Shown piece after piece: positions 7,479-17,781 of a DNA stretch of 64,000 bases (position 1 is the stretch's first letter; each line of letters starts with the position of its first letter). Source of the DNA: Acidimicrobiia bacterium (GTDB lineage: Bacteria; Acidobacteriota; Vicinamibacteria; Vicinamibacterales; UBA2999). The notes beneath the pieces were generated by a model, which saw only the letters and a program-made list of their open reading frames with translations, did no database searches and was not told the origin of the DNA. The position numbers and the translations under genes were made by a program. Location: the NCBI GenBank assembly GCA_016871275.1, contig VFZG01000009.1, positions 1-64,000 on the forward strand, written 5' to 3'.

Positions 7479-10172
7479 GTGATGTCCCACCCCGCATCCA
7501 CCCGCGTCGCGCGCACGGCGCTCGGTCTCGCGATGGTCCTGGCGCTGACGGCGCCGCCGCTCCGCGCCCAGAAGGCCGAGCCGCCGGCCCCGCCCGTGCC
7601 CAACTACGACCTGGCGGCGCAGTGGACGTCGCAGAAGGTGGGCAAGCTGGTGTTCGACACCAGCGTCACGCCGCGGTGGCTGGAGACGAGCGATCGGTTC
7701 TGGTACGCCTACCAGACGCGCGAGGGACGGCGGTTCACCATCGTCGATCCGATCAAGAAGACCAAGGCGCCGCTGTTCGATCACGCCAAGATGGCGGCGA
7801 ATTTGACGTCCATCACGCGGCTCCCCTACGACGCGCAGCACCTGCCGTTCTCGCAGGTCCGCTTCGTGAAGAAGGACACGGCGATTCAGTTCGACGTGCA
7901 GGTGCCGTCCGATGCGGTGATCGCGACGCCGCCGAGGCCGACCAGCACGACCGAGCAGGCCTCGGCCGGATCGAGGCAGCCGGATGACGCTGACGATCCG
8001 CGCCAGCAGCGCGGCGGCCAGGGCGCCGCGGGCGCCGGCGCGCGTCAGGCGCCGCGCAACCGGACGCTGCACTTCGAGTACGAGCTGGCCACGGCGCGGC
8101 TGTCGCTGCTTGACGCCGATCCGCATCCGGCGCGCCTGCCGCGATGGGCGGCCCTTTCGCCGGACGAGAAGACCGTGGTGTTCGCGCGCAAAGAGAACCT
8201 CTACATGATGGACGCCGACAACTTCGCCAAGGCGCAGAAGAAGGCCGACGACCCCACGATCGTAGAGACGCAGCTGACGACCGACGGCGAAGAGCACTAC
8301 AGCTACAGCCGCTCGGCGCGCGACCTCCAGAACCAGCTCGAGCAGGAGCAGCAACAGCAGCAGGAGCGGGAACAAGGCGGCGGCGAGGAGAACGACGAGC
8401 GCAACATGACCGACCCCACCGGCCGCATGCCGGCGATCGGCCTGATCTGGTCGCGCGACTCGAACAAGTTCGCGCTCGTGCGCCGCGACGCGCGGAAGGT
8501 CGCGGACCTGTGGGTGATCAACTCCCTGGCGCAGCCGCGCCCGACGCTCGAGACCTATCGCTACGCGATGCCGGGCGAGGCCAACATCCCGCAGTCCGAG
8601 ATCCATGTCTTCGATCGCCACTCGAAGCAGCGCGTCACCATGAAGGAAGACCGCTTCCCCGACCAGGGCGTGAGCATTGCCGTCATGCCGCAGCGCAACA
8701 ACCTCCAGCGCGAGCCGCGGCGGCCGCTGCCCGCCCAGTGGCTGAGCGACGATGCCGGCAAGCTGTATTTCACGCGCCTCAGCCGCGACCAGCACCGCAT
8801 GGACGTCGCGGTGGCCGACACGACGACCGGCGAGGTGAAGACGCTGATCGAAGAGCGGCTGAACACCTACGTGGAGTCGAAGCCGCTGCGCCTGGTCAGC
8901 GGCGGCACGGAGATGATCTTCTGGTCGGAGCGCGACGGCTGGGGCCACTTCTATCTGTATGACGCCGTCACCGGCGCGCTCAAGAACCGGATCACCGAAG
9001 GTGAATTCGTCGCCACCGCCATCGAGGGCATCGACGACAAGGCCCGCGTCCTGTATCTGTCGGCCGGCGGCCGCGAGAAAGGCGAGGACCCGTATTACAC
9101 CCACCTCTATCGCGTCGGCTTCGACGGCACCGGGTTGAAGCTCCTCAATCCCGGCGACGCGTCGCACAGCGTCTCGATCACCGAGTCGGCCCGCTTCTTC
9201 GTCGACAACGCGTCACGAGTCGACGGCGCCCCGGAGTCGGCGCTGTTCGACATCACCGGCGTGAACGTGATGAAGCTGGAATCGCCCGACCTGAAGCCGC
9301 TCACCGCAGCCGGCTTCAAGTTCCCCGAGCCGTTCACGGTGAAGGCAGACGATGGGATTACGGATCTCTATGGCGTGATGTACAAGCCCTTCGACTTCGA
9401 CGCGTCGAAGAAGTATCCGATCATCGCCTTCGTCTACCCTGGTCCGCAGACCGAGAGCGTGACCAAGACCTTCAACCCGCGCAGCAACAACATCTCGCTC
9501 GCGCAGTTCGGCTTCATCGTCGTCGAGGTCGGCAACCGCGGCGGCCATCCGCAGCGGTCGAAGTGGTACCACAACTACGGCTATGGCAACCTGCGCGACT
9601 ACGGACTGGCCGATAAGAAGGCCGCCATCGAACAGCTGGCTAAGCGCCACTCGTTCGTCGACATCAACCGCGTCGGCATCTGGGGTCACTCGGGCGGCGG
9701 CTTCATGTCGGCCGCGGCGATTCTCGTCTATCCGGACTTCTTCAAGGTGGCATGGTCCGAGTCCGGCAACCACGAGAACAACATCTACAACAACAGCTGG
9801 AGCGAAAAGCACCACGGCGTCAAGGAAGTGGAAAAGGACGGCAAGGTGACCTTCGAGTACGACATCGAGAAGAACTCAGAGCTGGCGAAGAACCTGAAGG
9901 GCCGTTTGATGCTGATCACCGGCGACATCGACAACAACGTCCACCCCGCCGGCACCTATCGCCTGGCCGATGCGCTGATCAAGGCCAACAAGCGCTTCGA
10001 CATGTTCGTGCTGCCGGGCGTGCGTCACTCGTTCCAGCCGGTGTCGGGCTACGTCAACTGGATGCGGGGCGATTATTTCGCCCGTCACCTGCTGGGCTCG
10101 TCGGCCGATGCGATCGACATCGTGGAGTTGAACCGGGAGAGAGAGCAGACGGGCGACAAGAAACCGCGGTAG
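7479..10172 (+). CDS. S9-family prolyl oligopeptidase / dipeptidyl peptidase IV-like
   Basis: Signal peptide, beta-propeller N-terminal region, 'VGIWGHSGGGFMSAAAIL' nucleophile motif, Asp and His in the C-terminal part ('GDIDNNVHP', 'LPGVRHSF'). Confidence 0.9.
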   Translation: MMSHPASTRVARTALGLAMVLALTAPPLRAQKAEPPAPPVPNYDLAAQWTSQKVGKLVFDTSVTPRWLETSDRFWYAYQTREGRRFTIVDPIKKTKAPLFDHAKMAANLTSITRLPYDAQHLPFSQVRFVKKDTAIQFDVQVPSDAVIATPPRPTSTTEQASAGSRQPDDADDPRQQRGGQGAAGAGARQAPRNRTLHFEYELATARLSLLDADPHPARLPRWAALSPDEKTVVFARKENLYMMDADNFAKAQKKADDPTIVETQLTTDGEEHYSYSRSARDLQNQLEQEQQQQQEREQGGGEENDERNMTDPTGRMPAIGLIWSRDSNKFALVRRDARKVADLWVINSLAQPRPTLETYRYAMPGEANIPQSEIHVFDRHSKQRVTMKEDRFPDQGVSIAVMPQRNNLQREPRRPLPAQWLSDDAGKLYFTRLSRDQHRMDVAVADTTTGEVKTLIEERLNTYVESKPLRLVSGGTEMIFWSERDGWGHFYLYDAVTGALKNRITEGEFVATAIEGIDDKARVLYLSAGGREKGEDPYYTHLYRVGFDGTGLKLLNPGDASHSVSITESARFFVDNASRVDGAPESALFDITGVNVMKLESPDLKPLTAAGFKFPEPFTVKADDGITDLYGVMYKPFDFDASKKYPIIAFVYPGPQTESVTKTFNPRSNNISLAQFGFIVVEVGNRGGHPQRSKWYHNYGYGNLRDYGLADKKAAIEQLAKRHSFVDINRVGIWGHSGGGFMSAAAILVYPDFFKVAWSESGNHENNIYNNSWSEKHHGVKEVEKDGKVTFEYDIEKNSELAKNLKGRLMLITGDIDNNVHPAGTYRLADALIKANKRFDMFVLPGVRHSFQPVSGYVNWMRGDYFARHLLGSSADAIDIVELNREREQTGDKKPR

Positions 10173-10203
10173 CGGGCCTACGGGCTGACGGGCAAGCGCT
10201 GGA

Positions 10204-11166
10204 CTAGCGTTCGGGGACACCCATCTTTTTTTTCAGCGGCTCCATCCGTTTGCGCGCCGCATCGACTTCGGGATCGGGCGGGGGCGGAATGAGCAGGCGC
10301 GCCAGGAACTCCAGCCCTTCCATCGCGCGCGGACGAATCGTGCGTCCGACGTGATCGGCGCCGCGCACCAGATGGTATTCGTGCTTGATGTTCTGATCCC
10401 ACAAGATGCGGTGCAGAAACTCAGTCGCTTCATGCAGGAAAAACAAATCTTCGTCGCCCGCTTCGATGTAGATGCCCAGGTTCGCCGCGCGCAGCTTGTC
10501 CGCCTGGTTGGTGGCAATCGTGGCGACGTTGTTGGCTTCCCAGTAGGCTTCGTCAAACGGCTTACCGAACAGCGTGTCCATTACATCGGGGCCGCGCCAG
10601 AACTTGTTGCGTGCCGTCAGGTCTTTCCACTTCAGCACCGGATCAATGCCCGGTTCCAACGCGGCAAGGCCGGCAAATTTTTCGGGATACTGGAACCCCA
10701 GCCGCAGCGCGCCCAGGCCGCCCATTGAAATGCCAAACAGCACCGTGCCCTTGCGTTCCTTGGTGACCTTGAATCGACCCCGCAAATGCTCCAGAAAATC
10801 CGTGGCCATGAACGTTTCCCATTTCTGCGAACCGTCCTTGTAGTCCATGTAGAACGACCGCCCCGCGCTGGGCGTGACAATGACCATTGGCGGCAACGTC
10901 CCGGCCTGCCACATCTCGTCCAGAATGGGGCGCATACGGTTCAGAAACGTCTTGTCGCCGCCGCCGCCGTGCAGAAACAGCAGCAACGGCAACGGCTCTG
11001 TGGCGCCGTCATATCCGTCGGGTAGCAGCGCGTTGTATTCGACCGTGGCCGGCACGAGCGTGCTTTGCACTTTGCCTTCGACCAGTTGGCTCGCCTGCGC
11101 GGCTGGCGCGAACAGCCACAAGGCCAGCAGGCCGACAATGAACAGGCGAGATATGGGTTGTGACAC
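10204..11166 (-). CDS. Secreted alpha/beta-hydrolase esterase
   Basis: GTG start proposed (VSQPISRLFIVGLLALWLF signal); 'FGISMGGLGALRLGFQYP' GxSxG; 'LFLHGGGGDKT'. Confidence 0.8.
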   Translation of the reverse strand: MSQPISRLFIVGLLALWLFAPAAQASQLVEGKVQSTLVPATVEYNALLPDGYDGATEPLPLLLFLHGGGGDKTFLNRMRPILDEMWQAGTLPPMVIVTPSAGRSFYMDYKDGSQKWETFMATDFLEHLRGRFKVTKERKGTVLFGISMGGLGALRLGFQYPEKFAGLAALEPGIDPVLKWKDLTARNKFWRGPDVMDTLFGKPFDEAYWEANNVATIATNQADKLRAANLGIYIEAGDEDLFFLHEATEFLHRILWDQNIKHEYHLVRGADHVGRTIRPRAMEGLEFLARLLIPPPPDPEVDAARKRMEPLKKKMGVPER

Positions 11167-11243
11167 GGGAGACTCCTCTCTTGCGGTGTTCAATGCACAA
11201 CGTCTGCGACGTGCAGGTCTTTTTGCCGCGGGGCCGCGCCCAA

Positions 11244-11501
11244 TCACATCACGTCGAGCGACGGCGTCACATCGGCGTCGCGCCATGCCTCGTCACACTG
11301 TCGTTTCACCCAGGCGGCGTCGCCGGCTCTCCCCTGCTTCACGAGCGACTCGTGCAAGCCGTAGAGCGACCTGGCGTTGCGGGGGAACCTCTTCAGATCG
11401 TCACGAATCACCTGCTCCCGAAGCGGTGCCCGCGTTCTTGCGAACGACGTACTTGGGAAAGAACCGTCCGGCGGTAGCATACACCGCCGCTGGCGCGGCA
11501 T
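11244..11501 (-). pseudogene. Remnant of the C-terminus of a TPR-containing protein
   Basis: 'LREQVIRDDLKRFPRNARSLYGLHESLVKQGRAGDAAWVKRQCDEAWRDADVTPS' resembles TPR protein C-termini; no coherent N-terminal part upstream. Confidence 0.5.
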
Positions 11502-11652
11502 CCAGCGATCGGTCAGGCACGTCTACAGACCCTGACCCACGCCGGTAACCATGGTTGAACCGGCACAGCGTCATCACTTCGACAGTGCGGCGTTCACCGC
11601 GCATCCGTGACGCCGGACCAGCGCGCGAGTTCCTGCACTGCAGCGGTTCACG

Positions 11653-12552
11653 TCAGTCGGGAAAGAAATGAGCGAGCGCGTTGGCGGCCACCCGGCCGCC
11701 CCACTCCTGCAGGAAGTGCCCGCCGTCGGCGACTTCCATGGGTGGCGGGCAGCCGCGGATGTGGCGGTGCAGGGCACGCATCACGGTCGGCCCGAGCACC
11801 GGATCGCGCAGGCCAATCGCCATGAAGCTGGCGCCTGTCCACTCGGATGACAGGTAATCGCGCGACTGCCGCGACAGCGCGGCACCGGGCGCATTGGGCC
11901 GGTCCGGAACGAGCTGCGGAAAGCGGCGGACCCCGGCCTTGTAGCGCACGTCTGGAAACGGGGCGTCGTAGGCGGCGCACTCCGCCGGCGTGAGCTGCGG
12001 ACAGGCGCGGCCGAGCAGCCTGCCGACCAACATGTCCGGATTCTTGGCCGCCCAGGCACGCCACGCGACGAAGCCTTCCGACAGCGGTTCGTCCCCCGTG
12101 CCGAGCGCGGTGTTCATCACGACGAGCCGCGTGATCCGCTCCGGCATCTGCATCGGCAGCGTCAGGCCGAGCAGCCCGCCCCAGTCCTGCACGACCAGAC
12201 AGACGTCGCCGAGGTCCAGCGCCTCGACGACAGCGATCAGCGCGTTGCGATGAAAGTCGAAGGTGTAGACCGCATCGTCAATGGGCTTGTCCGAACGGCC
12301 GAAGCCGAACAGGTCGGGCGCCACCACGCGGTGGCCTGCCTGGACAAATACCGGGAGCATCTTGCGGAACAGATACGCCCACGTGGGCTCGCCGTGGATG
12401 CACAGGAACGTCGTCTCAGCGGCGCGCGGACCCTCGTCGAGGTAGTGCAGCCGGAGTCCGGCGTAGCCGCGGAGATCGTCGAGGTAGTGCGGCCCCCATG
12501 GAAAGCCCGGCAGATGCGCGAACGCGTCCTCGGGCGTGCGCAGGGCGGACAT
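11653..12552 (-). CDS. Haloalkane dehalogenase (HLD-I / DhlA-like alpha/beta hydrolase)
   Basis: 'LCIHGEPTWAYLFRKMLPVF', 'VVAPDLFGFGRSDKP', 'LVVQDWGGLLGLTLPM', C-terminal 'DGGHFLQEWG'. Confidence 0.82.
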   Translation of the reverse strand: MSALRTPEDAFAHLPGFPWGPHYLDDLRGYAGLRLHYLDEGPRAAETTFLCIHGEPTWAYLFRKMLPVFVQAGHRVVAPDLFGFGRSDKPIDDAVYTFDFHRNALIAVVEALDLGDVCLVVQDWGGLLGLTLPMQMPERITRLVVMNTALGTGDEPLSEGFVAWRAWAAKNPDMLVGRLLGRACPQLTPAECAAYDAPFPDVRYKAGVRRFPQLVPDRPNAPGAALSRQSRDYLSSEWTGASFMAIGLRDPVLGPTVMRALHRHIRGCPPPMEVADGGHFLQEWGGRVAANALAHFFPD

Positions 12553-12598
12553 TGCGGTCGTGGTTGGGGATTATACTCGAGCGGCTCGACGCGTGCGA

Positions 12599-12985
12599 TC
12601 AGATCAGGCGGGCCCGAATCTCGGGCGGCGGAATCTCGCAAGCGTTGGATTCGCCGGCAATGCGCTTTCGGATGGCGGCCACGCCCCGATAGACGGAGTC
12701 GCGGATCGGCTGTGGGATCCACAGGCACACCGCGGCCCACCGCCACGGCACGGTCATGCGCCGCGCGATCCGCAGCACCGCGGTCGAGCGCAGATACAGT
12801 TGGCCGTCTTCGATGAGGATGATGCTCTTGGCCGCTTCGCGAGTCGTATTGAATTGCTCCAGCAGCGCGCGCCCTTCGGGATTCTGGGAGGCCCCGAACC
12901 GGAAATAGCCGCCGTCGCGCGTGGCAATGAACCGCACCGACCGCTCACAGAACGCACAGGTGCCATCGAACAGAATTACGGCCAC
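12599..12985 (-). CDS. DCC family thiol-disulfide oxidoreductase-like protein (DUF393)
   Basis: 'VILFDGTCAFCERSVRFIATRDGGYFRFGASQ'. Confidence 0.85.
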   Translation of the reverse strand: MAVILFDGTCAFCERSVRFIATRDGGYFRFGASQNPEGRALLEQFNTTREAAKSIILIEDGQLYLRSTAVLRIARRMTVPWRWAAVCLWIPQPIRDSVYRGVAAIRKRIAGESNACEIPPPEIRARLI

Positions 12986-13021
12986 GTCGATATTGTAGAG
13001 CCGGAGCCCGGCCTTCGGCAG

Positions 13022-13645
13022 CTATCGATTCGTTCTGCGCATCCGCCACGGGCTCAGGTGCATGAACGCACCGGTGCCCTCGGCCACCTCGAGATCGATG
13101 CGAAATGTGAGTGGCGCCGCGAGGTAGATGGTGTGATTGAGCCGCACCTGCCTGCCTTGGTAGGTAAACGGCGCGCTCTTGAAGAACAGCCGGTAGTCGC
13201 CGCCGATATTGCCGCCCACCTCGGCCGCCTGCGTGTATGAATAGCCGCGGCTGTCGGTGACGTGGCGGAATGCAACCTTCTGCTCGCGGTGATACGCGAT
13301 CGTTTCGGCGATGGTGAACGGGCCACGCTCGCTCTTGCCTTCGAACACCGCTTCATAGAACCCATCGCCGATCTTCCGGTAGGTCGCGGTGCCGGACACT
13401 TCGCCGCCCGGACCGAGCACGCTGTCTGGAGCGTCGGCCGTGAAGGTCCAGGAGCCGATGAAGTACCTGTCGAAGTCGAGCAGCGGCACTTCGTCGGCGG
13501 CTTGCGTGGGACGCCCGAGGTTCGGCATCAAGCCCTTCGGCGGCTCCTTGAGCGGCAGCTGCGCGTGCGCAGCCACGGTCAGCACCGACGCACTCAGGCA
13601 CCCGACGCACCACCGCACCGTTCGCACCCGTCGCACGCTGCGCAC
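13022..13645 (-). CDS. Secreted hypothetical protein
   Basis: Signal peptide, single ORF, stop adjacent to the next gene's stop region; family not recognised. Confidence 0.6.
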   Translation of the reverse strand: MRSVRRVRTVRWCVGCLSASVLTVAAHAQLPLKEPPKGLMPNLGRPTQAADEVPLLDFDRYFIGSWTFTADAPDSVLGPGGEVSGTATYRKIGDGFYEAVFEGKSERGPFTIAETIAYHREQKVAFRHVTDSRGYSYTQAAEVGGNIGGDYRLFFKSAPFTYQGRQVRLNHTIYLAAPLTFRIDLEVAEGTGAFMHLSPWRMRRTNR

Positions 13646-15111
13646 TATTTCCTGAACATTTGCTTGTCGAGGGTGTATTCAATCCAGCCGAGGCTCATCT
13701 CGTCCCAGCTCTGCTCGGACCAATACACTTCCTTGTCAGGATTCGGATTGAGCGGATTCTCCGCCGAGTTGTCGAACACGCCCTTGTACTTCAGCAGGCT
13801 CCCCTTGGGAATCCTGAGCGGCTCGGCCAGCACATAGCGCTCCTGCCAGTCGAAGCGATAGCGCGGCACATCGAACAACAACTGCTCTTTCCCATCGGGA
13901 TAGACGATCTTGTACTCCGCGGACTTGCCCCGGACGTGCATGTGAGGGTAGAAGCCGTTGATGGTGATGTCCTGCGTGACGGCGAGCTCCGAGGTCACCG
14001 TGAAGTTCGCCTCGTACGGCGGAATGGGCGGCAGGCCGCTGAACGCCGAGATGGTCGCCGCGGTGGCGCCCTGCGACACGCGTCCGGCTTCCACGTCGGC
14101 CGCATCGGGAATGGGACCGCGAACGAGCGTGCCATTGACGTGCTGGCGCTCGTTGATCGGCGTGCGGAAGTGGAACTTCTTCGGCTCGCCCTTCACGAAC
14201 CAGAACCCGACCTCGGAGCGATCGAACTCCACGCGACCGGTCGGCGTGTAGTGCATGTTGAAGTTGATGTACTGGCCCGGCATCACCGGCGTGCCGACGC
14301 CGTCGGGATGATCATCGAAACCGCGGCCCGCGACATAGGCCAGCAGCGTCGTGAAGCCGCCCACCGAGCTCAAGCGGTCTGGTTTCTCACCCGGCTCACG
14401 CGGAATCTGCAGTTCCGCCGGCAGGCGCTGTTCGGTGATCCGTGCGAGCCGCCTGTCGAGCGGCACCTTCTTGCCGGAGGCGTCCGTCGTGAAGGGCTTG
14501 CCGTCGATCACCTCCGTGCCCGGCGGGAAGGTGACCAGACTGACCGTGATGTGATGCACCACCGCCTTGTTCGACGGGCGCGCTTCCGACATCTGGATCA
14601 ACCTCATGCCGTCGGTCCACGGCACCGGTACGTAGAAGTCGAGCATCGGATACTCGGAGCGCGGCTCGATCTTGAACTCGACCGGCATCTTCACGACGAC
14701 ATCAGGCGCGGTGTTGAATTTCCAGCCGCCCGGATAGCTCGGTGGCGCCGGCAGATCGCCGTCCCTCCCCTTCGGCGCCCCGCCATCGACCCAGGCCACC
14801 AGTGTCGCGATCTCTGTGTCGCTCATCCGGCGATCGTTACTGAACGCGAGCGTCGTGCGGCCAACGCCCCACGGCGGCATCTCCTTCTTGAGGACCTTGG
14901 ACTTGATCGATCTCGCCCAGGGCCGCACCTCGTCGAACGTCATCAGCGACATCGGGGCCACCTCGTTTGGCCGATGACACTGTGAGCAGTGCTGGTAGAG
15001 GATGGGCGCGACGTCTTTGGTGAAGGTCGGCGTCTGCCGCGCGTCGGCGGGCGCAGAGCACAGGACACCAACGACGCCGGCGAGCACGACCATCGCAGGA
15101 CGGACTCTCAT
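13645..15111 (-). CDS. c-type cytochrome domain protein with Cu-dependent monooxygenase-like C-terminal region
   Basis: Signal peptide; 'HCSQCHRPNEVAPMSLMTFDEVRPWARSIK'; 'NGFYPHMHVRGKSAEYKIVYPDGKEQLLFDVPRYRFDWQ'. Confidence 0.75.
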   Translation of the reverse strand: MRVRPAMVVLAGVVGVLCSAPADARQTPTFTKDVAPILYQHCSQCHRPNEVAPMSLMTFDEVRPWARSIKSKVLKKEMPPWGVGRTTLAFSNDRRMSDTEIATLVAWVDGGAPKGRDGDLPAPPSYPGGWKFNTAPDVVVKMPVEFKIEPRSEYPMLDFYVPVPWTDGMRLIQMSEARPSNKAVVHHITVSLVTFPPGTEVIDGKPFTTDASGKKVPLDRRLARITEQRLPAELQIPREPGEKPDRLSSVGGFTTLLAYVAGRGFDDHPDGVGTPVMPGQYINFNMHYTPTGRVEFDRSEVGFWFVKGEPKKFHFRTPINERQHVNGTLVRGPIPDAADVEAGRVSQGATAATISAFSGLPPIPPYEANFTVTSELAVTQDITINGFYPHMHVRGKSAEYKIVYPDGKEQLLFDVPRYRFDWQERYVLAEPLRIPKGSLLKYKGVFDNSAENPLNPNPDKEVYWSEQSWDEMSLGWIEYTLDKQMFRK

Positions 15112-15295
15112 ATCGCCTCCGACGGGGAGTATAACGCCTGCCGCGCCCTGATCGACCACAAGGATCGGCGCCTACCGCGGGGCCTGCGGAGCGGCCTCGA
15201 CAGTCGCGTCGTCCTGTTCGCCGCGCGGCTACCGCCGGTTGGGCGACGACGAACATGACGGTCCGTGACAACCAGTGGTAGACGCAGCGCCGCTG

Positions 15296-16288
15296 CTACT
15301 TGGCGCGGCCGCCGTATCCTGCCGCATCGAGCCGCACCTTGAAGGCCGCGCCGCGTCCGACGATGTAGAGCGTGCGCTTGCCGGCACCGGCGAAGGCGAT
15401 GTTCTGCGGCTGCAGCGACACGGGGATTGTGCCGAGGTGCTCGCCCTTTGTGCTGAATACCTGCACGCCACCAATCGCGGCGCAATAGACGCGCCCCTCG
15501 GTATCGACGGCGAGGCCGTCGGCGCCGCTCGTCACGCCGGTCGCCGTCTTGGTGACCGTGGCGTACTTCGCGAAATTGCGCCGGTTGCTCACCGCCCCGT
15601 TCGCGGCCACATCGAACGCGATGATGAACTCGCCGTTGGTGTCGTTGACATACAGCGTCTTCTCATCAGGACTGAGCATGATGCCGTTGGGTCTGGCGAT
15701 GCCCGTCGCGATCTGCGTCGGCTTCCCCCCCGATGGCACGTAGTAGACCGCCGCGGGCAACGGCGGCGCGACCGCCGGCTGCCCTGGCGTGGCGTTGGGA
15801 CCGGGATCGGTGAAGTAGACGCCGCCGTTCTTCGCCACGACGAGATCGTTCGGCCGGCCGTAGGGCTTGCCGTCGAAGTTGTCGGTGATCGTGGCCGCGC
15901 TGCCCGCCGGAGAGATGACGCCGATCTTCGTCGCGCCCGGCGTGGTCTGAACGGAAATGAGGCGGCCCTTGGCATCGAAGCCCAGCCCGTTGGACCCGTT
16001 GGTGTTCTCGAGGAACGTCGACGTCTGGTTGGTGTCCTTGTCGATGCGCGTAATGCGGTTGGCCTGCGTCTCGGTGAAGATCAAATGGCCGTCCGGCAAC
16101 CCGAGGGGCCCCTCGGTGCCGGTGAATCCGGACTTGATCACCTCGACCTTGACGCCACCGGCAATCACGCCGGGGATCGCCGTGGCCGTGGTCTCGGTCG
16201 GGGCCGGCGGCGGTTGCCCTTGGGCGAAGGCGAGCGCGGGCAGCGTCGCGAGGGCGATTCCGGTAACGAGCGCAACGATTGAATGCAT
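15296..16288 (-). CDS. SMP-30/gluconolactonase family protein
   Basis: 'SGFTGTEGPLGLPDGHLIFTETQANRITRID', 'RPNGIMLSPDEKTLYVNDT', 'GADGLAVDTEGRVYCA'. Confidence 0.85.
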   Translation of the reverse strand: MHSIVALVTGIALATLPALAFAQGQPPPAPTETTATAIPGVIAGGVKVEVIKSGFTGTEGPLGLPDGHLIFTETQANRITRIDKDTNQTSTFLENTNGSNGLGFDAKGRLISVQTTPGATKIGVISPAGSAATITDNFDGKPYGRPNDLVVAKNGGVYFTDPGPNATPGQPAVAPPLPAAVYYVPSGGKPTQIATGIARPNGIMLSPDEKTLYVNDTNGEFIIAFDVAANGAVSNRRNFAKYATVTKTATGVTSGADGLAVDTEGRVYCAAIGGVQVFSTKGEHLGTIPVSLQPQNIAFAGAGKRTLYIVGRGAAFKVRLDAAGYGGRAK

Positions 16289-16384
16289 GACCGTTCCTTT
16301 CAGCAAGGCTGACGAAAGCCGACGTCATTGTCGGTCATTCCAGGTTGCGTGGGAAGCCGCCTGACCGCGGCGGCCCGTCATCCG

Positions 16385-17698
16385 CTACCGCGCCAGCCAG
16401 ATCCCCACAAACCCCACCAGCGACACGAGCAGCGCGCCCGGGATGACGAAGCGGAGCCAGCGCCCGTAGGTGACCTTCGCCCCCATGAGGATGGCCAGCA
16501 GCGCGCCACTGGTGGGCGTGATCATGTCCATCAGCCCGGCGCCGGTCTGATAGGCAATGACCGCCGCGTCGCGCGAGACGCCTACCAGATCCGCCAACGG
16601 CGCCATCACCGGCATCGTCAACACTGCCTGCCCGCTGACTGAGACCACCGGAACGTGCAGCAGCGCCTGTACCGGCACCATCAGCGCGGCTGCCACCGCA
16701 CCCGGCGTGTTGGCCAGCGGCGTCGCCAGCGCAAAGAGAATGGTGTCCAGAATCTGACCGTCGGCGAGCGCCACACTGATGGCGCGCGCCACGCCCACGA
16801 ACAGGCCGGCTGCCAGCATGGTCTCCATCGCCTTCAGGAAATCCGCGGCGGTCGTTGACAGCGTCCGGCCCGACACCAGACCCACGGCAAACCCGGCGAC
16901 GAGAAAGAGACCCGATAATTCGTTGAACCCCCAGTCGCGCGCGATGACGCCATAGACGTACGGCACGAATGGCGCCAGCGCGATGGCCAGCAACAGCCCA
17001 TCCTGCCGTGTCGCCGGCCCCGGCGCCGCGCCTCCCACATCCGGCCGCTCATCGTCGCGCGACGTCATGAACAGCGTCCACGCAATCCACACCGCCACGG
17101 CTGCCGCGAACAGCGAGAAGCGCAGCACCGGCTGACTGAGCGCCGGCATTTCGGCGAACCGCAGCGCAATGCCGGTCTGAAACGGATTGGTGGGACCAAA
17201 CGCCGCGCCCACCACCGCGGCGCCCACACTCATGGCCAATGCGGTGACCGCGCCGAACCCGAGCCCGCGGCTCAGCATCAAGACGACGGGAATGAGCGCC
17301 ACGATTTCCTCGTACAGGTTCTCGAGTCCGCCGAGTGTGGCAAATGCCATGCTGGTGAGCGCCACGATGACGTGCGGCCGTCGTGTCCGCCCCACCAGCG
17401 ATCCCACCAGCCGCTTCAGGGCGCCCGTAGCATCCAGCAACGCAAACGCACCGCCTACGATCAGGATGGTGAGGATGACGTCCGCACCGGCCACGATGCC
17501 GCGGGGGACGACGAGGAGGGCGGCCATGGGACCGACCGGCGCCTGGGCGACGCGCGCGTAACTGCCAGGCACCACTACGTCGCGTCCGGTGGCGGCGTCG
17601 GCGCGCCGTTCGTAGCGCCCCGCGGGCACCACCCACGTCATGACCACCGCCACGACCACGGTCGAAAGCAACAGGACGAAGGGATGCGGCAGCTTCAT
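16385..17698 (-). CDS. YfcC-family / C4-dicarboxylate anaerobic carrier-like transporter
   Basis: 'MKLPHPFVLLLSTVVVAVVMTWVVPAGRYERR' and multiple TM segments; 'AFGPTNPFQTGIALRFAEMP'. Confidence 0.78.
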   Translation of the reverse strand: MKLPHPFVLLLSTVVVAVVMTWVVPAGRYERRADAATGRDVVVPGSYARVAQAPVGPMAALLVVPRGIVAGADVILTILIVGGAFALLDATGALKRLVGSLVGRTRRPHVIVALTSMAFATLGGLENLYEEIVALIPVVLMLSRGLGFGAVTALAMSVGAAVVGAAFGPTNPFQTGIALRFAEMPALSQPVLRFSLFAAAVAVWIAWTLFMTSRDDERPDVGGAAPGPATRQDGLLLAIALAPFVPYVYGVIARDWGFNELSGLFLVAGFAVGLVSGRTLSTTAADFLKAMETMLAAGLFVGVARAISVALADGQILDTILFALATPLANTPGAVAAALMVPVQALLHVPVVSVSGQAVLTMPVMAPLADLVGVSRDAAVIAYQTGAGLMDMITPTSGALLAILMGAKVTYGRWLRFVIPGALLVSLVGFVGIWLAR

Positions 17699-17781
17699 GG
17701 ACGTGGACGGGCGGAGCATATCAGGCGACGTGCGGTTGAGCGTGGACCGGAATGTGTACTGACGGTCGTGCCGTCGCCCGG

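Noticed and set aside
7383-9167. 594-aa minus-strand ORF
   Set aside because: Antisense to the S9 peptidase; low-complexity His/Arg/Val-rich translation typical of high-GC mirror frames.
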